Positions 26,304 through 36,821 of a stretch of DNA of 64,000 bases are shown here, one piece after another. Source of the DNA: Flavobacterium sp. UMI-01. Its GTDB lineage: Bacteria; Bacteroidota; Bacteroidia; Flavobacteriales; Flavobacteriaceae. Below the pieces are notes generated by a model. It was not told where the DNA came from and made no database searches. It saw only the letters and a list, made by a program, of their open reading frames with translations. Position numbers and translations under genes: made by a program. Within the stretch, counting starts at the first letter, position 1. The number at the start of each line of letters is the position of its first letter. The stretch covers positions 164,049 to 228,048 of the forward strand of contig NZ_BPLU01000007.1 in NCBI RefSeq assembly GCF_019656315.1, written 5' to 3'.

Positions 26304-27578
26304 TTACAATAAATCATTCCCTATATCTCTTCTAAAATTCTTTTTCTCAAATTGAATTTTTTCTACATTGGTATACGACTTTTTCAAAGCCTCTTGAAAA
26401 TTCTCCCCGTAGGATGTTATTGCCATGACACGACCACCATTGGTCACTACATCAGTACCTTCTAGTTTGGTTCCAGCGTGAAATACAATTGAATCCGTCA
26501 CGTTTTCTAGTCCGGTTATTTTCTTCCCTTTTTCGAAATCTTCAGGATAACCACCTGAAACTAGCATTACGGTAGTAGCGCTTCTTTCATCAATTTCAAG
26601 GTTGATTTCGTCTAATTTTTGATTGGCAACTGCCAAAAACAATTCCACTAAATCAGTTTTCAATCTTGGAATCACCACTTCTGTTTCTGGGTCGCCCATA
26701 CGTACATTGTACTCAATCACGATAGGTTCTCCTTTTACATTGATTAATCCAATGAAAATAAAACCGTTATAGGTAATATTATCTTTTTGTAAACCAGCTA
26801 CTGTAGGTTGTACAATGCGAGTTTCAATTTTTTGCATCAACTCATCTGTCACAAAAGATACTGGAGAAACGGCACCCATACCTCCTGTGTTGAGTCCAGT
26901 ATCTCCTTCACCAATACGTTTGTAATCTTTGGCTGTTGGCAGTATTTTATAGCTTTTACCATCAGTCAACACAAAACAGCTCAATTCAATTCCGTCTAAG
27001 AACTCTTCAATCACAACTTTTTCACTAGCGGCACCAAATTTTTGTCCTACTAACATGTTTCTCAACTCGGCTTGTGCTTCTGCTAAGTCTTGAATAATCA
27101 ATACACCTTTTCCAGCAGCTAATCCGTCTGCTTTTAATACATACGGAGGTTGCAAAGTAGTTAAGAACGCACAGCCTTGCTCAACAGTTTCAGCTGTAAA
27201 ACTATCGTAAGCAGCTGTTGGGATATTGTGTTTTACCAAAAATTCTTTTGCAAATTCTTTACTTCCTTCTAATTGTGCACCTAATTGCGAAGGTCCAATC
27301 ACAGGAATTTCCGTCAATTGAGCATCATTTTTAAAGAAATCAAAAACACCTTTTACTAATGGGTCTTCAGGACCAACTACTACCATTTGGATGTTGTTTT
27401 CCAAAACCAAGGTTTTTACGGCTTCAAAATCAGTAGGTGAAATGGCAACAATTGTGGCAATAGAGGCCATTCCTGCATTTCCTGGCGCTACAAAAAGGGT
27501 GTCACAAAGTGGACTTTGAATCATTTTCCAAGCAAATGCATGCTCTCTTCCGCCTGAACCTAGTAGTAAAATATTCAT
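26304..27578 (-). CDS. purD: Phosphoribosylamine-glycine ligase (GAR synthetase)
   Basis: A 424-residue ATP-grasp enzyme catalysing the second step of purine synthesis, joining glycine to phosphoribosylamine. It begins [19 protein letters not shown] and contains [11 protein letters not shown], the ATP-grasp segments [16 protein letters not shown] and GMGAVSPV, and the metal-binding [14 protein letters not shown]. Length is normal and the gene is intact. A homologous copy of its last 32 codons persists 1.3 kb downstream, so the present 3' end may itself have arrived with the insert. Confidence 0.96.
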   Translation of the reverse strand: MNILLLGSGGREHAFAWKMIQSPLCDTLFVAPGNAGMASIATIVAISPTDFEAVKTLVLENNIQMVVVGPEDPLVKGVFDFFKNDAQLTEIPVIGPSQLGAQLEGSKEFAKEFLVKHNIPTAAYDSFTAETVEQGCAFLTTLQPPYVLKADGLAAGKGVLIIQDLAEAQAELRNMLVGQKFGAASEKVVIEEFLDGIELSCFVLTDGKSYKILPTAKDYKRIGEGDTGLNTGGMGAVSPVSFVTDELMQKIETRIVQPTVAGLQKDNITYNGFIFIGLINVKGEPIVIEYNVRMGDPETEVVIPRLKTDLVELFLAVANQKLDEINLEIDERSATTVMLVSGGYPEDFEKGKKITGLENVTDSIVFHAGTKLEGTDVVTNGGRVMAITSYGENFQEALKKSYTNVEKIQFEKKNFRRDIGNDLL

Positions 27579-27611
27579 GAGTAATGTTTTTTTATTTTTT
27601 TAATGATGGTG

Positions 27612-27619
27612 CAAAAATA
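27612..27619 (-). promoter_or_regulatory. -7 promoter box of purD
   Basis: TATTTTTG on the minus strand matches TAnnTTTG, 33 bases upstream of the purD ATG. No purine-type riboswitch is seen in the short leader. Confidence 0.5.
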
Positions 27620-27831
27620 ATTGTTTATAAATAAACAGATGCGTTTTCTCCTGCTAATTCGTAAATTATTGTGTTTTTTGAATTTTAAATAAACAGTTTT
27701 CTACGGAATTATCGTAAATTAATTTATTCTAAAGTCATTTTTTTAATAAAACGGTAACTTAACGAATGCTTTTTTGCACATTCATTTGTCCTGAGCATAG
27801 TTTAGTACTATTTTTGATGAAAACTTGCCCG

Positions 27832-29151
27832 ATGTTTTCACTTTTTGATTTAACGTTACGTCTTAATCGTTTTCCAATAAAGAAAGCCAAACAAGATTTG
27901 GATAAAATTGTTCAGTTAGCTCCCAAAGAGAAAATTCAATTTATTGAAAATCACAAAAAAGCCATTGTTGATTATCATCTCCAAAACAATCCATTTTATA
28001 GAGAATTGGCTGGGGGAATATCTTCAAGCGAATGGGAAAAATTGCCTGTTTTAAATAAGCAGAACTTACAAAAGTCTCTCAAGAAGAGACTTTCTAAAGG
28101 GCATAATGTCAACAATGTATATTTAAATAAAACTTCAGGTTCTAGTGGAACACCATTTATTTTTGCCAAAGATAAATATTGTCATGCCTTGACTTGGGCC
28201 TCGAATTTTATGCGTTTTGGTTGGCATAACATCAATCTTAATTATTCCTATCAAGCCCGGTTTTATGGTATTCCTAAAGATTTTTTAGGCAATACAAAGG
28301 AACGTCTCAAAGATTTTTTAAGTCGTAGGTATCGTTTTTCTGTTTTTGATTTATCAGATGAACATTTAGAAACATTTTTGGTTCGTTTTCAATCTAAAAA
28401 ATTTGATTACATCAATGGTTATACGAGTTCGATTGTTTTATTTGCTAAGTTTTTACAAAGAAAGGGGATTGTACTTAAAACGATTTGTCCTAGTTTGAAA
28501 GTCTGTATGGTAACCTCCGAAATGCTTTTTGAAAAGGACAAAAAGTTATTGGAAACTCAATTGGGAATTCCAATTGTGAATGAATATGGCGCATCCGAAT
28601 TGGATTTGATTGCTTTTCAAAACACAGAGGGAGAATGGCTCATCAATGCAGAAACATTGTACGTTGAAATTTTGGACGAGAACAATGCCGTTTTGCCTTA
28701 TGGAAAAGAGGGTAGGGTAGTGATTACATCATTGTTTAATAAGGCACATCCATTTATACGCTACGATATAGGAGATATTGGCGTTTTGGATGCAAACAGT
28801 ACTGTTGATAAACCAATTCTAAAAAAACTTATCGGAAGAACTAATGATGTAGTACATTTTCCAAGTGGTAAAAAATCACCAGGTCTCATTTTTTATTATG
28901 TGACCAAAAGTATTATTGAAGACGATGGCCATGTTAAAGAATTTATTATCAAACAAACACAGCTAGATACATTTGAAATAAAATATGTGAGTGAAACCGA
29001 ATTAAACGACGCCCAAATACAAAAAATTAAAAAGGCAATTGATTTGTACCTAGAACCTCATTTGAATTTTATTTTTATAAAAAAAGAAGTGCTTAATAGG
29101 TCAAAAAGAGGAAAACTCAAACAATTCAAATCGGCTTTGACAACCGCTTGA
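27832..29151 (+). CDS. Phenylacetate-CoA ligase-like (PaaK/CapK) adenylate-forming protein
   Basis: About 439 residues from the ATG at 27832 (MFSLFDLTLRLNRFPIKKAK); the frame is open further upstream but that part has no family character. The adenylate-forming signature is TSGSSGTPFIF, with NEYGASELD as the second motif and RYDIGDIG in the C-terminal third. In polysaccharide clusters such CapK-like proteins are thought to activate an acyl or amino acid group for transfer to glycan. It faces the glycosyltransferase cluster and overlaps the GT2 gene end by 26 bases. The substrate is unknown. Confidence 0.75.
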   Translation: MFSLFDLTLRLNRFPIKKAKQDLDKIVQLAPKEKIQFIENHKKAIVDYHLQNNPFYRELAGGISSSEWEKLPVLNKQNLQKSLKKRLSKGHNVNNVYLNKTSGSSGTPFIFAKDKYCHALTWASNFMRFGWHNINLNYSYQARFYGIPKDFLGNTKERLKDFLSRRYRFSVFDLSDEHLETFLVRFQSKKFDYINGYTSSIVLFAKFLQRKGIVLKTICPSLKVCMVTSEMLFEKDKKLLETQLGIPIVNEYGASELDLIAFQNTEGEWLINAETLYVEILDENNAVLPYGKEGRVVITSLFNKAHPFIRYDIGDIGVLDANSTVDKPILKKLIGRTNDVVHFPSGKKSPGLIFYYVTKSIIEDDGHVKEFIIKQTQLDTFEIKYVSETELNDAQIQKIKKAIDLYLEPHLNFIFIKKEVLNRSKRGKLKQFKSALTTA

Positions 29152-29905
29152 TGTAAAAGGGTTTTATGGCTAATTGAGTAATCAAAAAAACAGCCATACA
29201 CGCTAAAGCTACTGGCCAATTGTACCCATGATGGTCCTTGTACACTGCAAAATTATGTTGAATTAAATCAAATTTGGAAGCCGATAGAGAATGGGTACGC
29301 ACTCTATAATAAGCCAAACTTTCAGGAACGGCATTAGCTTTTTTTATTTTTTTTAAAAGCGTTAACCAATGCATCCAATCCTGACGTTTTCTGGAAGATG
29401 AAATGGGTATTTTTCCAAAAAAATGCGTATCATAAATCCCTGTAAGATTGCCAATATAATTGCAAAAAAACAATTGCCTGTAGGTTAATTTTTGAGGAGG
29501 AACGACTCTTTTATTCATAGGGTTTCCATCTTCATCGATACAATCATAAGCAGAAAAGGTAAAAGGAACCTTATGTTTGTTGAGGAAAGCAAGTTGTATA
29601 GACAGCTTTTCAGGTTTCCATAAATCATCCGCATCCAAAAAGGCAATATACCTTCCTTGTGCTTGATTCAAAGCAGTATTTCGTGCTATTCCTGTACCTG
29701 AATTTTGGTGTAGTTCAATATATTTAATTCTAGAATCATCCTTGGCCATGGCTTTTACAATAGCCATAGTAGTATCCGTAGAAGCATCATCAACAAGGAT
29801 AATTTCCCAATTTGTATGTATTTGGTTTTGTACCGATTGAATTGTTGCTGAAATGTATTTTTCAGATTGATAAGTTGGGATGATTATAGAGACCAATTCA
29901 TTCAT
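29126..29905 (-). CDS. Family 2 glycosyltransferase
   Basis: A 259-residue GT-A enzyme with the opening VSIIIPTYQSEKYISATIQS, nucleotide-sugar contacts ILVDDASTDTT and the metal-binding FLDADDLW. A hydrophobic helix near the C-terminus (about 233-250) may anchor it to the membrane. It follows the WcaJ-like gene with no gap (its ATG abuts the TAG stop), so the two are translationally adjacent and probably act in one surface polysaccharide pathway. Sugar specificity cannot be read from sequence. Confidence 0.85.
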   Translation of the reverse strand: MNELVSIIIPTYQSEKYISATIQSVQNQIHTNWEIILVDDASTDTTMAIVKAMAKDDSRIKYIELHQNSGTGIARNTALNQAQGRYIAFLDADDLWKPEKLSIQLAFLNKHKVPFTFSAYDCIDEDGNPMNKRVVPPQKLTYRQLFFCNYIGNLTGIYDTHFFGKIPISSSRKRQDWMHWLTLLKKIKKANAVPESLAYYRVRTHSLSASKFDLIQHNFAVYKDHHGYNWPVALACMAVFLITQLAIKPFYIKRLSKPI

Positions 29906-31273
29906 CTAAAACGCTTTTTTATCTCCCATTAAAATATTTACAATGGTTTGAAAAATGATTTTTAAATCTAAAAATAATGACCAGTTTTCAATATAAAACA
30001 CATCATATTTTATTCTGTTTTCCATGTCTTTTTCATTATTAATCTCGCCTCGGTGTCCACTTACTTGCGCTAAACCAGTGATGCCTGGTTTTACACTGAG
30101 TCTCACAAAATATTTTTTTATTTTGTTTCTGTAAGCGTTATTGTGAATCCACAACTGTGGTCTAGGACCTACTATAGACATATCTCCTAATAAGACATTG
30201 AAAAATTGTGGAAGTTCGTCCAGACTGGTTTTACGTAAAAATTGTCCAATTTTAGTGATTCGAGGATCATTTCGTTTGGTTTCGTTTTCAGAGGTATCGT
30301 TGACATACATGGAGCGAAATTTATAACAAATAAATTCTTCTTGGTTGATACCAGGACGGCCTTGTTTAAAGAAAATTGGACCTTTGGATTCTAGTTTGAT
30401 TAGAAGGCTAATAATAGGTACAACCCAAGAAAGAAAACAGACAATGATGATTAACGAAAAAACAAGGTCAAATAGTCGCTTGATGAATTGAACTTCGGGT
30501 TCATTAAGCACACTGTTTTTTAGTGAAAGTACTGGAAATAGTTCGTAATAATCTATTTTTAAATTCTTTGAAAAAATAGCTTTTGTATCTGGAATAAATT
30601 TTAATGTTCGGTTGTTTTCATACATAAAGCCAACCAAATCTTTTAATTTTTCATTGGATAAGTCATGTAGCGAACAGTAAACTTCATCTACGTTGTTGTC
30701 AACAACATAAGGTTTTACATCTTCAAATTTTCCCTTAATTTCTGGACCTTCTTTTTTATCTGAAAAATAGCCTAAAAATTGGTAACCATAATCTGTTCTG
30801 GAATCAAACAATTTTTTTAATTCTACTGCCTGATTGGAGTGACCAATGATAATGGTTTTTCGATTATTGCTTCCTGTGATAAGGCGGTACTCTTTTAACA
30901 AATAAAAAAGTAAAAACTTGGCTAATGCTATCGAAAGTGTACTTAAAACAAAAAAACAAAGAATAATCCATTGATTAAAAATAGCCTGTGAAGTAAATGG
31001 AAAATAGGCTATAGCCAATAAAAAAAAGATGATCTGTTGTCGGGTGATTTTAGTCGAAATTTCAATCAGTGTGGTAAAGCGATACACGTGATAAAATTTA
31101 CTAAAAAAGGCAACAGCACTCCAACTCAAAAGTAAATAAGCAGTATAATTATTGACATTAAAATTAAGCCCCTTGAATAAGCAGGTGCTTAAGGTAATGA
31201 TAATCAACATATCTGTAATTATACTGATGGGCCTTATGTATTTTGAATATCTACCTATACGCGTGAGTGTCAT
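29906..31273 (-). CDS. Polyprenyl glycosylphosphotransferase initiating polysaccharide synthesis (WcaJ/WbaP-like)
   Basis: A 455-residue membrane protein. Four or five N-terminal helices (to about residue 130) are followed by a Rossmann-like cytoplasmic domain ([18 protein letters not shown]). After one more helix near 270-295 comes the catalytic sugar transferase core: [31 protein letters not shown] and SIVGPRPQ. It transfers a sugar-1-phosphate to undecaprenyl phosphate, the first committed step. With the GT2 gene and the SDR gene it forms a likely capsule or O-antigen operon on the minus strand. Confidence 0.9.
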   Translation of the reverse strand: MTLTRIGRYSKYIRPISIITDMLIIITLSTCLFKGLNFNVNNYTAYLLLSWSAVAFFSKFYHVYRFTTLIEISTKITRQQIIFFLLAIAYFPFTSQAIFNQWIILCFFVLSTLSIALAKFLLFYLLKEYRLITGSNNRKTIIIGHSNQAVELKKLFDSRTDYGYQFLGYFSDKKEGPEIKGKFEDVKPYVVDNNVDEVYCSLHDLSNEKLKDLVGFMYENNRTLKFIPDTKAIFSKNLKIDYYELFPVLSLKNSVLNEPEVQFIKRLFDLVFSLIIIVCFLSWVVPIISLLIKLESKGPIFFKQGRPGINQEEFICYKFRSMYVNDTSENETKRNDPRITKIGQFLRKTSLDELPQFFNVLLGDMSIVGPRPQLWIHNNAYRNKIKKYFVRLSVKPGITGLAQVSGHRGEINNEKDMENRIKYDVFYIENWSLFLDLKIIFQTIVNILMGDKKAF

Positions 31274-31308
31274 ACTTTTGTTTTTAAATTGGAAAAAGTA
31301 TAGGTGAG

Positions 31309-32292
31309 TTATTTAATATAATCAGAAAAATCTTTGTGTTCTTCTTTTGATAATTCTTCTGGCGATAAAGATTTAAAATAATCATAAGTGATTTTCATTC
31401 CTTCTGAACGACTCACTTTAGGTTCCCAGCCTAATAATTCTTTGGCTTTAGTAATATCAGGTTGTCTTTGCAACGGGTCATTTATAGGAAGTGGATGGTA
31501 AACAACTTTTTGATTGGTTCCGGTAAGTTTGATGATTTCGTCAGCAAAATCTTTGATGGTGATTTCATCGGGATTCCCAATGTTTACAGGATACACATAA
31601 TCAGAATGTAACAATCTAAAAATTCCTTCTACCTGATCATCTACATAACAAAAAGAGCGGGTTTGCATGCCGTCTCCAAAAATTGTTAAGTCTTCACCTC
31701 GCAAAGCTTGTCCTATGAAGGCGGGAATAACACGGCCATCATTGAGTCGCATTCTAGGGCCGTAGGTGTTAAAAATACGCACAATTCTTGTTTCTAAGCC
31801 ATGAAAAGTATGGTAGGCCATAGTAATAGATTCTTGAAAACGTTTGGCTTCGTCATAGACCCCCCGTGGCCCTATCGTATTGACATTGCCGTAGTAATCT
31901 TCGGTTTGTGGATGCACCAATGGGTCTCCATATACCTCAGAGGTTGAAGCAATTAAGATTCGAGCATTTTTAGCTTTGGCTAATCCTAATAAATTGTGTG
32001 TTCCTAGCGAACCAACTTTGAGGGTTTGAATAGGGATTTTTAAATAATCTATGGGACTTGCTGGAGAGGCAAAGTGCAAAATATAATCCAATTGTCCTGA
32101 AACATGAACATAAGTGCTTACATCATGATGATAAAATTCAAAATTTTCTAATTTGAATAAATGTTCAATGTTCTTCAAATCTCCTGTAATCAAATTGTCC
32201 ATACCTATTACACGATACCCTTCTTTGATAAAACGATCACACAAATGAGATCCTAAAAATCCTGCAGCACCTGTAATAAGTATTCTTTTCAT
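31309..32292 (-). CDS. UDP-glucuronate decarboxylase-like SDR (UDP-xylose synthase)
   Basis: A 327-residue extended SDR enzyme with NAD-binding [11 protein letters not shown], the substrate region [13 protein letters not shown], the catalytic Tyr/Lys pair in [11 protein letters not shown] and [11 protein letters not shown]. The wording ASPASP and [11 protein letters not shown] is typical of UDP-glucuronic acid decarboxylases, which make UDP-xylose; related 4,6-dehydratases are the alternative. It supplies a nucleotide sugar for the neighbouring glycosyltransferases. Confidence 0.85.
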   Translation of the reverse strand: MKRILITGAAGFLGSHLCDRFIKEGYRVIGMDNLITGDLKNIEHLFKLENFEFYHHDVSTYVHVSGQLDYILHFASPASPIDYLKIPIQTLKVGSLGTHNLLGLAKAKNARILIASTSEVYGDPLVHPQTEDYYGNVNTIGPRGVYDEAKRFQESITMAYHTFHGLETRIVRIFNTYGPRMRLNDGRVIPAFIGQALRGEDLTIFGDGMQTRSFCYVDDQVEGIFRLLHSDYVYPVNIGNPDEITIKDFADEIIKLTGTNQKVVYHPLPINDPLQRQPDITKAKELLGWEPKVSRSEGMKITYDYFKSLSPEELSKEEHKDFSDYIK

Positions 32293-32372
32293 AGTTTAAT
32301 TGGAGTGTATTTTGTTAAAATTACTGTAAAAAAAAGGTTTTTTGTCTAAAATAAAAAGCAAATGCGGGTTTA

Positions 32373-34046
32373 TTATCTTAAAATTTGTTCCAATATTTTA
32401 ATTGTAATTAAATACGTTGGTTTTACACCTGTTGTTCCTAATCCTCCAGAGGCTAAGGTGCTACCTGTTTCTAGTGGATTATCAGAGGCATAGTAAGCGT
32501 AGCGTACTTTGACATCTTTGGGTATGCTTTTTCTAATTTTTGAGGCCGATTGGATGGCTTTTTGATAATGAGAACCTTCCATTTCGAGTCCGATAACGCC
32601 CCAAGTCGATTCGTGAAAAAACTTTAATAAATCCCTGTTTTGTAACGATGTACCCAACACTGTGACCATAGGTCCTGAATAGACCGAGATGCCATTTCCT
32701 TCAAACATACAGGCTGTTAACTCATTTTCAAAATAATAATTATCGGCTGTTCCTTCATTGATATGCGCGTTAGGTATCATGATGTCGCCTTTTCCTCCTT
32801 CTAAAATTCCTGCTTTCCCCATAATGGATACCGACGCTACATTTAAGAAAACATCCTTTTTGTAGGGTTTTAGTAATTCATCAATCGTTTCATAAGCCTG
32901 TTCCCCAAAAGCATAATCCATAACAATCAAAACAGGTTTTTGTTCTCCCAAAATAGTATCAGGGAAAGAGGTGTGACTCCAATCGATTTTGGCAGTGTCA
33001 AAAATTTGCACATCGATATTTGTGCCAGAGGTATCGGGTAAAAAGAGCATCCCATTTTTTTCAGCATGTTCTTCTACTTTTCTACGTAAATCTCCCGCAT
33101 CTGATTTGCTTAATTCTTCATAAATAGAAAAATCCGAATGGTCCTTGAATTTGGATTTCAAAACATAAGTTGCAAATAAGGAGTTCATCACAGAGTGCAT
33201 ATTGGCACTAATAACATGGATGGGACGGTGTAAAAGGGCATTCGTTTTTAGGACTTCCTTAATACGAGTGGCCCAAATTTCACCATGAATGTGATGACCT
33301 AAACGTTCTCTTAATATAGGACTAAAAGTTATGGTTCTTTTTTTGTCTTCGGCTACTTCGCTAATGGCGAGTTTACCCAGCCAATAGATAATATGTAAAA
33401 AACGATCTGGAGCTGCTATGCTTCCAAAGGCATCATAAATATCTGAAATATCTTCGAAGGTTCTCCCTAGAATATTGGCCGTATGCGAGATGGTTTTTTC
33501 TCGTTCAATCAAGCTTAGTTTTTTCTTTTGCGTAACGGCTTGCTCTAATTTTTCCCAATCTCTAGAAATTTCACCCCCTTCGTCAAGGGTCACTCGATGG
33601 CGAATTTTGTGTGACTCAATGAAGATAAATGTGAGGTGTGTCAAAATATCGTAAATGTCTGAACGACCACGTGTGATTTCAATATGCATCAAGTCATCAT
33701 CGATACGGTAACAATTACGACGACGCTTTGGGGGAATAATCACTTTAAAATGAGATTTATCATAGCCTTCATGCGAAGTTAAATTGATAAATCGGCATTC
33801 TTCGATACCCATTGGTAATCGTTCTATAACATAGAGTAGTCCCTTAAGTTCTACTTTTTCATCTACAATATGACCATAAATTTCTGGTCGTAAAGCCAAT
33901 AATGCTTCTCGTAAACTATCTCCAGATATACCCATGGGTTTGTAAAAACCACGGTTGAATAAATGACGCATGGTGATGTACATTTTTTCAATGGCAGCCG
34001 AAGATTCTTGGGCTCGAGTTATTTTTAAATTTTTAGTTTCTGTCAT
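32373..34046 (-). CDS. Conserved Bacteroidota protein of unknown function (DUF6909-like)
   Basis: A 557-residue soluble protein. The N-terminal part is helical (MYITMRHLFNRGFYKPMG) and the C-terminal half looks like an alpha/beta domain with ILGEQKPVLIVMDYAFGEQA and VIGLEMEGSHYQKAIQS, a glutamate-rich phrase recalling nucleoside phosphorylase active sites (EMEG). Overall similarity to that family is not established. Its ATG overlaps the GH3 gene stop by four bases, implying co-translation. I recall the family as DUF6909, unverified. Confidence 0.6.
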   Translation of the reverse strand: MTETKNLKITRAQESSAAIEKMYITMRHLFNRGFYKPMGISGDSLREALLALRPEIYGHIVDEKVELKGLLYVIERLPMGIEECRFINLTSHEGYDKSHFKVIIPPKRRRNCYRIDDDLMHIEITRGRSDIYDILTHLTFIFIESHKIRHRVTLDEGGEISRDWEKLEQAVTQKKKLSLIEREKTISHTANILGRTFEDISDIYDAFGSIAAPDRFLHIIYWLGKLAISEVAEDKKRTITFSPILRERLGHHIHGEIWATRIKEVLKTNALLHRPIHVISANMHSVMNSLFATYVLKSKFKDHSDFSIYEELSKSDAGDLRRKVEEHAEKNGMLFLPDTSGTNIDVQIFDTAKIDWSHTSFPDTILGEQKPVLIVMDYAFGEQAYETIDELLKPYKKDVFLNVASVSIMGKAGILEGGKGDIMIPNAHINEGTADNYYFENELTACMFEGNGISVYSGPMVTVLGTSLQNRDLLKFFHESTWGVIGLEMEGSHYQKAIQSASKIRKSIPKDVKVRYAYYASDNPLETGSTLASGGLGTTGVKPTYLITIKILEQILR

Positions 34047-35530
34047 AATGTAGGTAATAAATCCACAATTTTTCTATCATTCGCTAAGCGAGGTACTTTA
34101 TTTTGACCGCCTAATTTGCCTATTGATTTCATGTATTCCTGAAACCCATTTTTAGCGACTTTGGTTATCACTACTTTTTGCAAAATATTCCCCACAATCA
34201 AATCGTCGTAGTAGATGTTTTGTTTGCGCATTGCGGTATCTATCGCTTCGGCAAAAGCGTCTAGATCCTGAGGGTCATTTTCAAATTCGATAAACCATTC
34301 ATGGTAAGGCAAACCTTCTTTGGGCGTAATTTGTGGAGCTACTGTAAACTCATTCACTCGAATCTCCGTTCCTTCCATGGCTTCTTGTAAGGCAGATTCG
34401 ACTTCTTTACCGATAACGTGTTCTCCAAAAGCCGAAATATAATGTTTGATTCTTCCTGAAACAATCACTCGATAGGGTTTTAAAGAGGTAAACTGTATTG
34501 TGTCCCCAATGTTGTATGCCCAAAGTCCTGCATTTGTTGAAATAATCAAAACGTAATTCACGCCTAGTTCGACTTCGCCAATGGTGTAGCGTCTAGGTTT
34601 ATCCGTGTAAAATTCGTCACTTTTGATGAATTCATAAAAGATACCTGAATTCAACAACAACAACATGCCTTTCTCAGTTTGGGAATCTTGGTAAGCAAAA
34701 AAACCTTCTGAAGCAGGGAAAAGTTCAATGCTGGGCACTTTACGACCGATTAAATTTTCAAATTTGGCTCGGTACGGTTCGTAATTCACCCCACCGTATA
34801 TGAACAAATTAAAGTTTTTGAAAATGTCTCCAACGGGTTTTCCTGCTCTTTGTTCCAATCGCTCAAAGTACATTTGTACCCAAGAAGGAATACCTGAAAT
34901 GACCGTCATGTTTTCTTGAATGGTTTCATCGACAATCGCATCAATTTTGGCTTCCCAATCTTCCATACAGTTGGTTTTCCAAGAGGGCATGCGGTTTTTT
35001 TGCAAATATTTAGGAACAAAATGCGCTACGATTCCTGAGAGACGACCAAACTGAATTCCGTTTTTCTTTTCGAGTATAGGACTTCCTTGTAAAAAAATCA
35101 TTTTTCCAGAAACAAAATCAGCCTTGCCTGTTTCGTGAATGTAATGAAGGATGGCATTACGAGCGGCTTCAATATGATAAGGCATCGATTCTTTGGTAAG
35201 CGGAATGTATTTAGCTCCTGAGGTAGTACCCGAAGTTTTGGCAAAATAAATAGGTTTACCTGGCCACAAAATGTTTTCTTGTCCTTGAACCACTTTTTCA
35301 ATATAGGGTTTTAAATCTTCGTAATCTCTTACGGGAACGCGTTGGGCAAAGTCTTGGTAATTTTGAATGGTGTCAAAATGATGGTCAATACCAAATTGTG
35401 TCTTGCGGGCGTTAGCTACTAAAGAATCAAAAACAGCTTGTTGGGTTGCAATAGGATTTGTTGCCCAAAGTTGTGTTTTTTGGAACACTTTTTTAGCGAA
35501 TATTTTGGCAGCAATTGATTTTATAAACAT
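34043..35530 (-). CDS. GH3-family adenylate-forming protein
   Basis: A 495-residue protein of the GH3 auxin-responsive promoter family, which in plants conjugates acyl acids to amino acids. The AMP-binding signature is TSGTTSGAKYIPLTKES (about residues 98-114), followed by ELFPASEGFFAYQ and YNIGDTIQF. Bacterial members are widespread in Bacteroidota with unknown substrates. It lies in an apparent operon with the 35536 gene (5 bases upstream) and the 32373 gene (4-base overlap). Confidence 0.85.
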   Translation of the reverse strand: MFIKSIAAKIFAKKVFQKTQLWATNPIATQQAVFDSLVANARKTQFGIDHHFDTIQNYQDFAQRVPVRDYEDLKPYIEKVVQGQENILWPGKPIYFAKTSGTTSGAKYIPLTKESMPYHIEAARNAILHYIHETGKADFVSGKMIFLQGSPILEKKNGIQFGRLSGIVAHFVPKYLQKNRMPSWKTNCMEDWEAKIDAIVDETIQENMTVISGIPSWVQMYFERLEQRAGKPVGDIFKNFNLFIYGGVNYEPYRAKFENLIGRKVPSIELFPASEGFFAYQDSQTEKGMLLLLNSGIFYEFIKSDEFYTDKPRRYTIGEVELGVNYVLIISTNAGLWAYNIGDTIQFTSLKPYRVIVSGRIKHYISAFGEHVIGKEVESALQEAMEGTEIRVNEFTVAPQITPKEGLPYHEWFIEFENDPQDLDAFAEAIDTAMRKQNIYYDDLIVGNILQKVVITKVAKNGFQEYMKSIGKLGGQNKVPRLANDRKIVDLLPTL

Positions 35531-35535
35531 GCTTT

Positions 35536-36048
35536 TTATTTTTTGGTAGGTTGTACCTTAGTTTGGGGTAATTTGGATGCTTTTTTTTCTTCTTGTTCTA
35601 CTTTGGTTCTCAGTAGCAGTTCTTTTTCAGAGGCGTTCACGTCCAGTTTGGGTGACGGGGCTTCGGTTTCGACAAGAATTGAGTCTTTGTTGAATTTTGC
35701 ATATTCTAATTCTCCATTTAGAACTTTTTGAATGGACTGAATATAGGCTTCGTTTTTCTTCAAAGCGATAAGTAACGAATCGGATTTTAAGGCTAGCTCT
35801 GTGGCATCACGTTTGAGTTTAGAAGAGGAATAACCCGGAATGTATTCTCTTAACGGTGTAAAAGCAATGATAAAGGTGGTAATCGAGATTAAAAATAGGG
35901 CACCCAATGTTGCTACTACAAAGACATTCATTAAGGTCAATTTGAGTGAAAAAATTTCTTCAAAAGTATCCTCATTCAAAATCACCAAACGGTTTTTTGT
36001 GAATAATTTACTGTGAAGTTTTTTGCGTTTCAATCGTTTTCCAGCCAT
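35536..36048 (-). CDS. Single-pass membrane protein resembling the N-terminus of M23-associated envelope proteins
   Basis: A 170-residue protein with a basic N-terminus, one membrane helix (about residues 39-61) and a periplasmic helical region (LREYIPGYSSSKLKRDATEL) ending in a Lys/Thr/Pro-rich tail. The text KNRLVILNEDTFEEIFSLKLT is familiar to me from flavobacterial proteins annotated as M23 peptidases, but no HxxxD or HxH zinc motif is present here, so a peptidase domain is absent. Role unknown, possibly cell-envelope. It is the first gene of the GH3 operon. Confidence 0.5.
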   Translation of the reverse strand: MAGKRLKRKKLHSKLFTKNRLVILNEDTFEEIFSLKLTLMNVFVVATLGALFLISITTFIIAFTPLREYIPGYSSSKLKRDATELALKSDSLLIALKKNEAYIQSIQKVLNGELEYAKFNKDSILVETEAPSPKLDVNASEKELLLRTKVEQEEKKASKLPQTKVQPTKK

Positions 36049-36235
36049 GATTTTTTCTATATGTCACAAATATAATAATTAATGTAAACCAAATTATTTT
36101 CCCTCTTGCCACTTCCAGTATGTTGCAGTATTCGAATTGTTTTTTTGGTGTGGTTTAAGGTGTTTAAATAAATACTAACGACTCAACTAAGTTAGGAAAT
36201 GATTGGGGATGCAAAACAGGAAAAGGAGGAAAAAA

Positions 36236-36305
36236 TTTCAGGTATGAGCCGGGTGTGCATGAGGGATAGAAGCAAGCTACCAAAGTAGCGCGTATAGCCC
36301 GACAG
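36236..36305 (+). ncRNA. Structured RNA candidate, Flavo-1-like
   Basis: The text GAGGGATAGAAGC (36261-36273), a hairpin GCTAC-CAAA-GTAGC (36276-36289) and TATAGCCCGACAGC (36293-36306) form a compact unit in which GGGATA can pair with TAT..CCC. I recall similar GAGGGATAGAAGC...TAGCCCGACAGC units dispersed in flavobacterial intergenic regions, perhaps the Rfam Flavo-1 motif; this was not checked. Confidence 0.45.
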
Positions 36306-36360
36306 CAGTAGTCAAAAGGGCTTTGTACTCTCCATCATAGGAAAGCCCTTTTGACTACTG
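36306..36360. repeat. Perfect 19-bp inverted repeat
   Basis: The arms at 36306-36324 (starting CAGTAGTCAAAAGG) and 36342-36360 (ending CCTTTTGACTACTG) are exact complements with a 17-base loop. No T run follows on either strand, so it is not a standard terminator. It directly continues the Flavo-1-like unit. Confidence 0.9.
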
Positions 36361-36386
36361 GTGGCATGCCCAAAATAAAATTGGGG

Positions 36387-36743
36387 TTATACAAGCCCTA
36401 AGGCTTTATGGACTTTGAGTATGTTTTGTTGGCTGTTGCCAATGTAGATTTGCTGGTCAATGATAAAAACAGGCCTGCTCAAAAAGGTGTAGTGTTCCAG
36501 AAGGTATTTTTTATAATCAGCCTCAGTTAGGTTTTTATTTTTGAGGTCGAGGGTTTTATACATTACAGCTTTTTTGCTAAAAAGGGCTTCGTAACTGCCT
36601 GATAATTGGTGCAATTGTTCTATTTCTGGTTCCGTAAGTGGATTTTGTTTGATGTCGTGAAACTCAAGTTCTAGGTCTTTAGGTAAGGCTTTGATAATTT
36701 TTCGACAGGTATCGCAACTGGCTAAATAATATATTTTGTTCAT
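36387..36743 (-). CDS. ArsC/Spx-like thioredoxin-fold protein
   Basis: A 118-residue ArsC-family protein with SCDTCRKIIKALP near the N-terminus (a CXXC where Spx and ArsC proteins have their redox cysteine) and LSRPVFIIDQQIYIGN near the C-terminus, the conserved Arg-Pro of the family. Members include glutaredoxin-dependent arsenate reductases and Spx-type transcription modulators. No ars genes are nearby, so an arsenate role is not supported by context. Confidence 0.8.
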   Translation of the reverse strand: MNKIYYLASCDTCRKIIKALPKDLELEFHDIKQNPLTEPEIEQLHQLSGSYEALFSKKAVMYKTLDLKNKNLTEADYKKYLLEHYTFLSRPVFIIDQQIYIGNSQQNILKVHKALGLV

Positions 36744-36821
36744 AAAAGTGTCTTTTTTTTAAGTACAAAGTAACTTTATTTACGATGGAAATTGATTATT
36801 TTTAGCAAAAAAAATAAAAAA

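Noticed and set aside
36387..36743. Dedicated arsenate resistance gene
   Set aside because: ArsC-like fold only; no arsR, arsB or acr3 nearby and the cysteine arrangement also fits Spx-type proteins.
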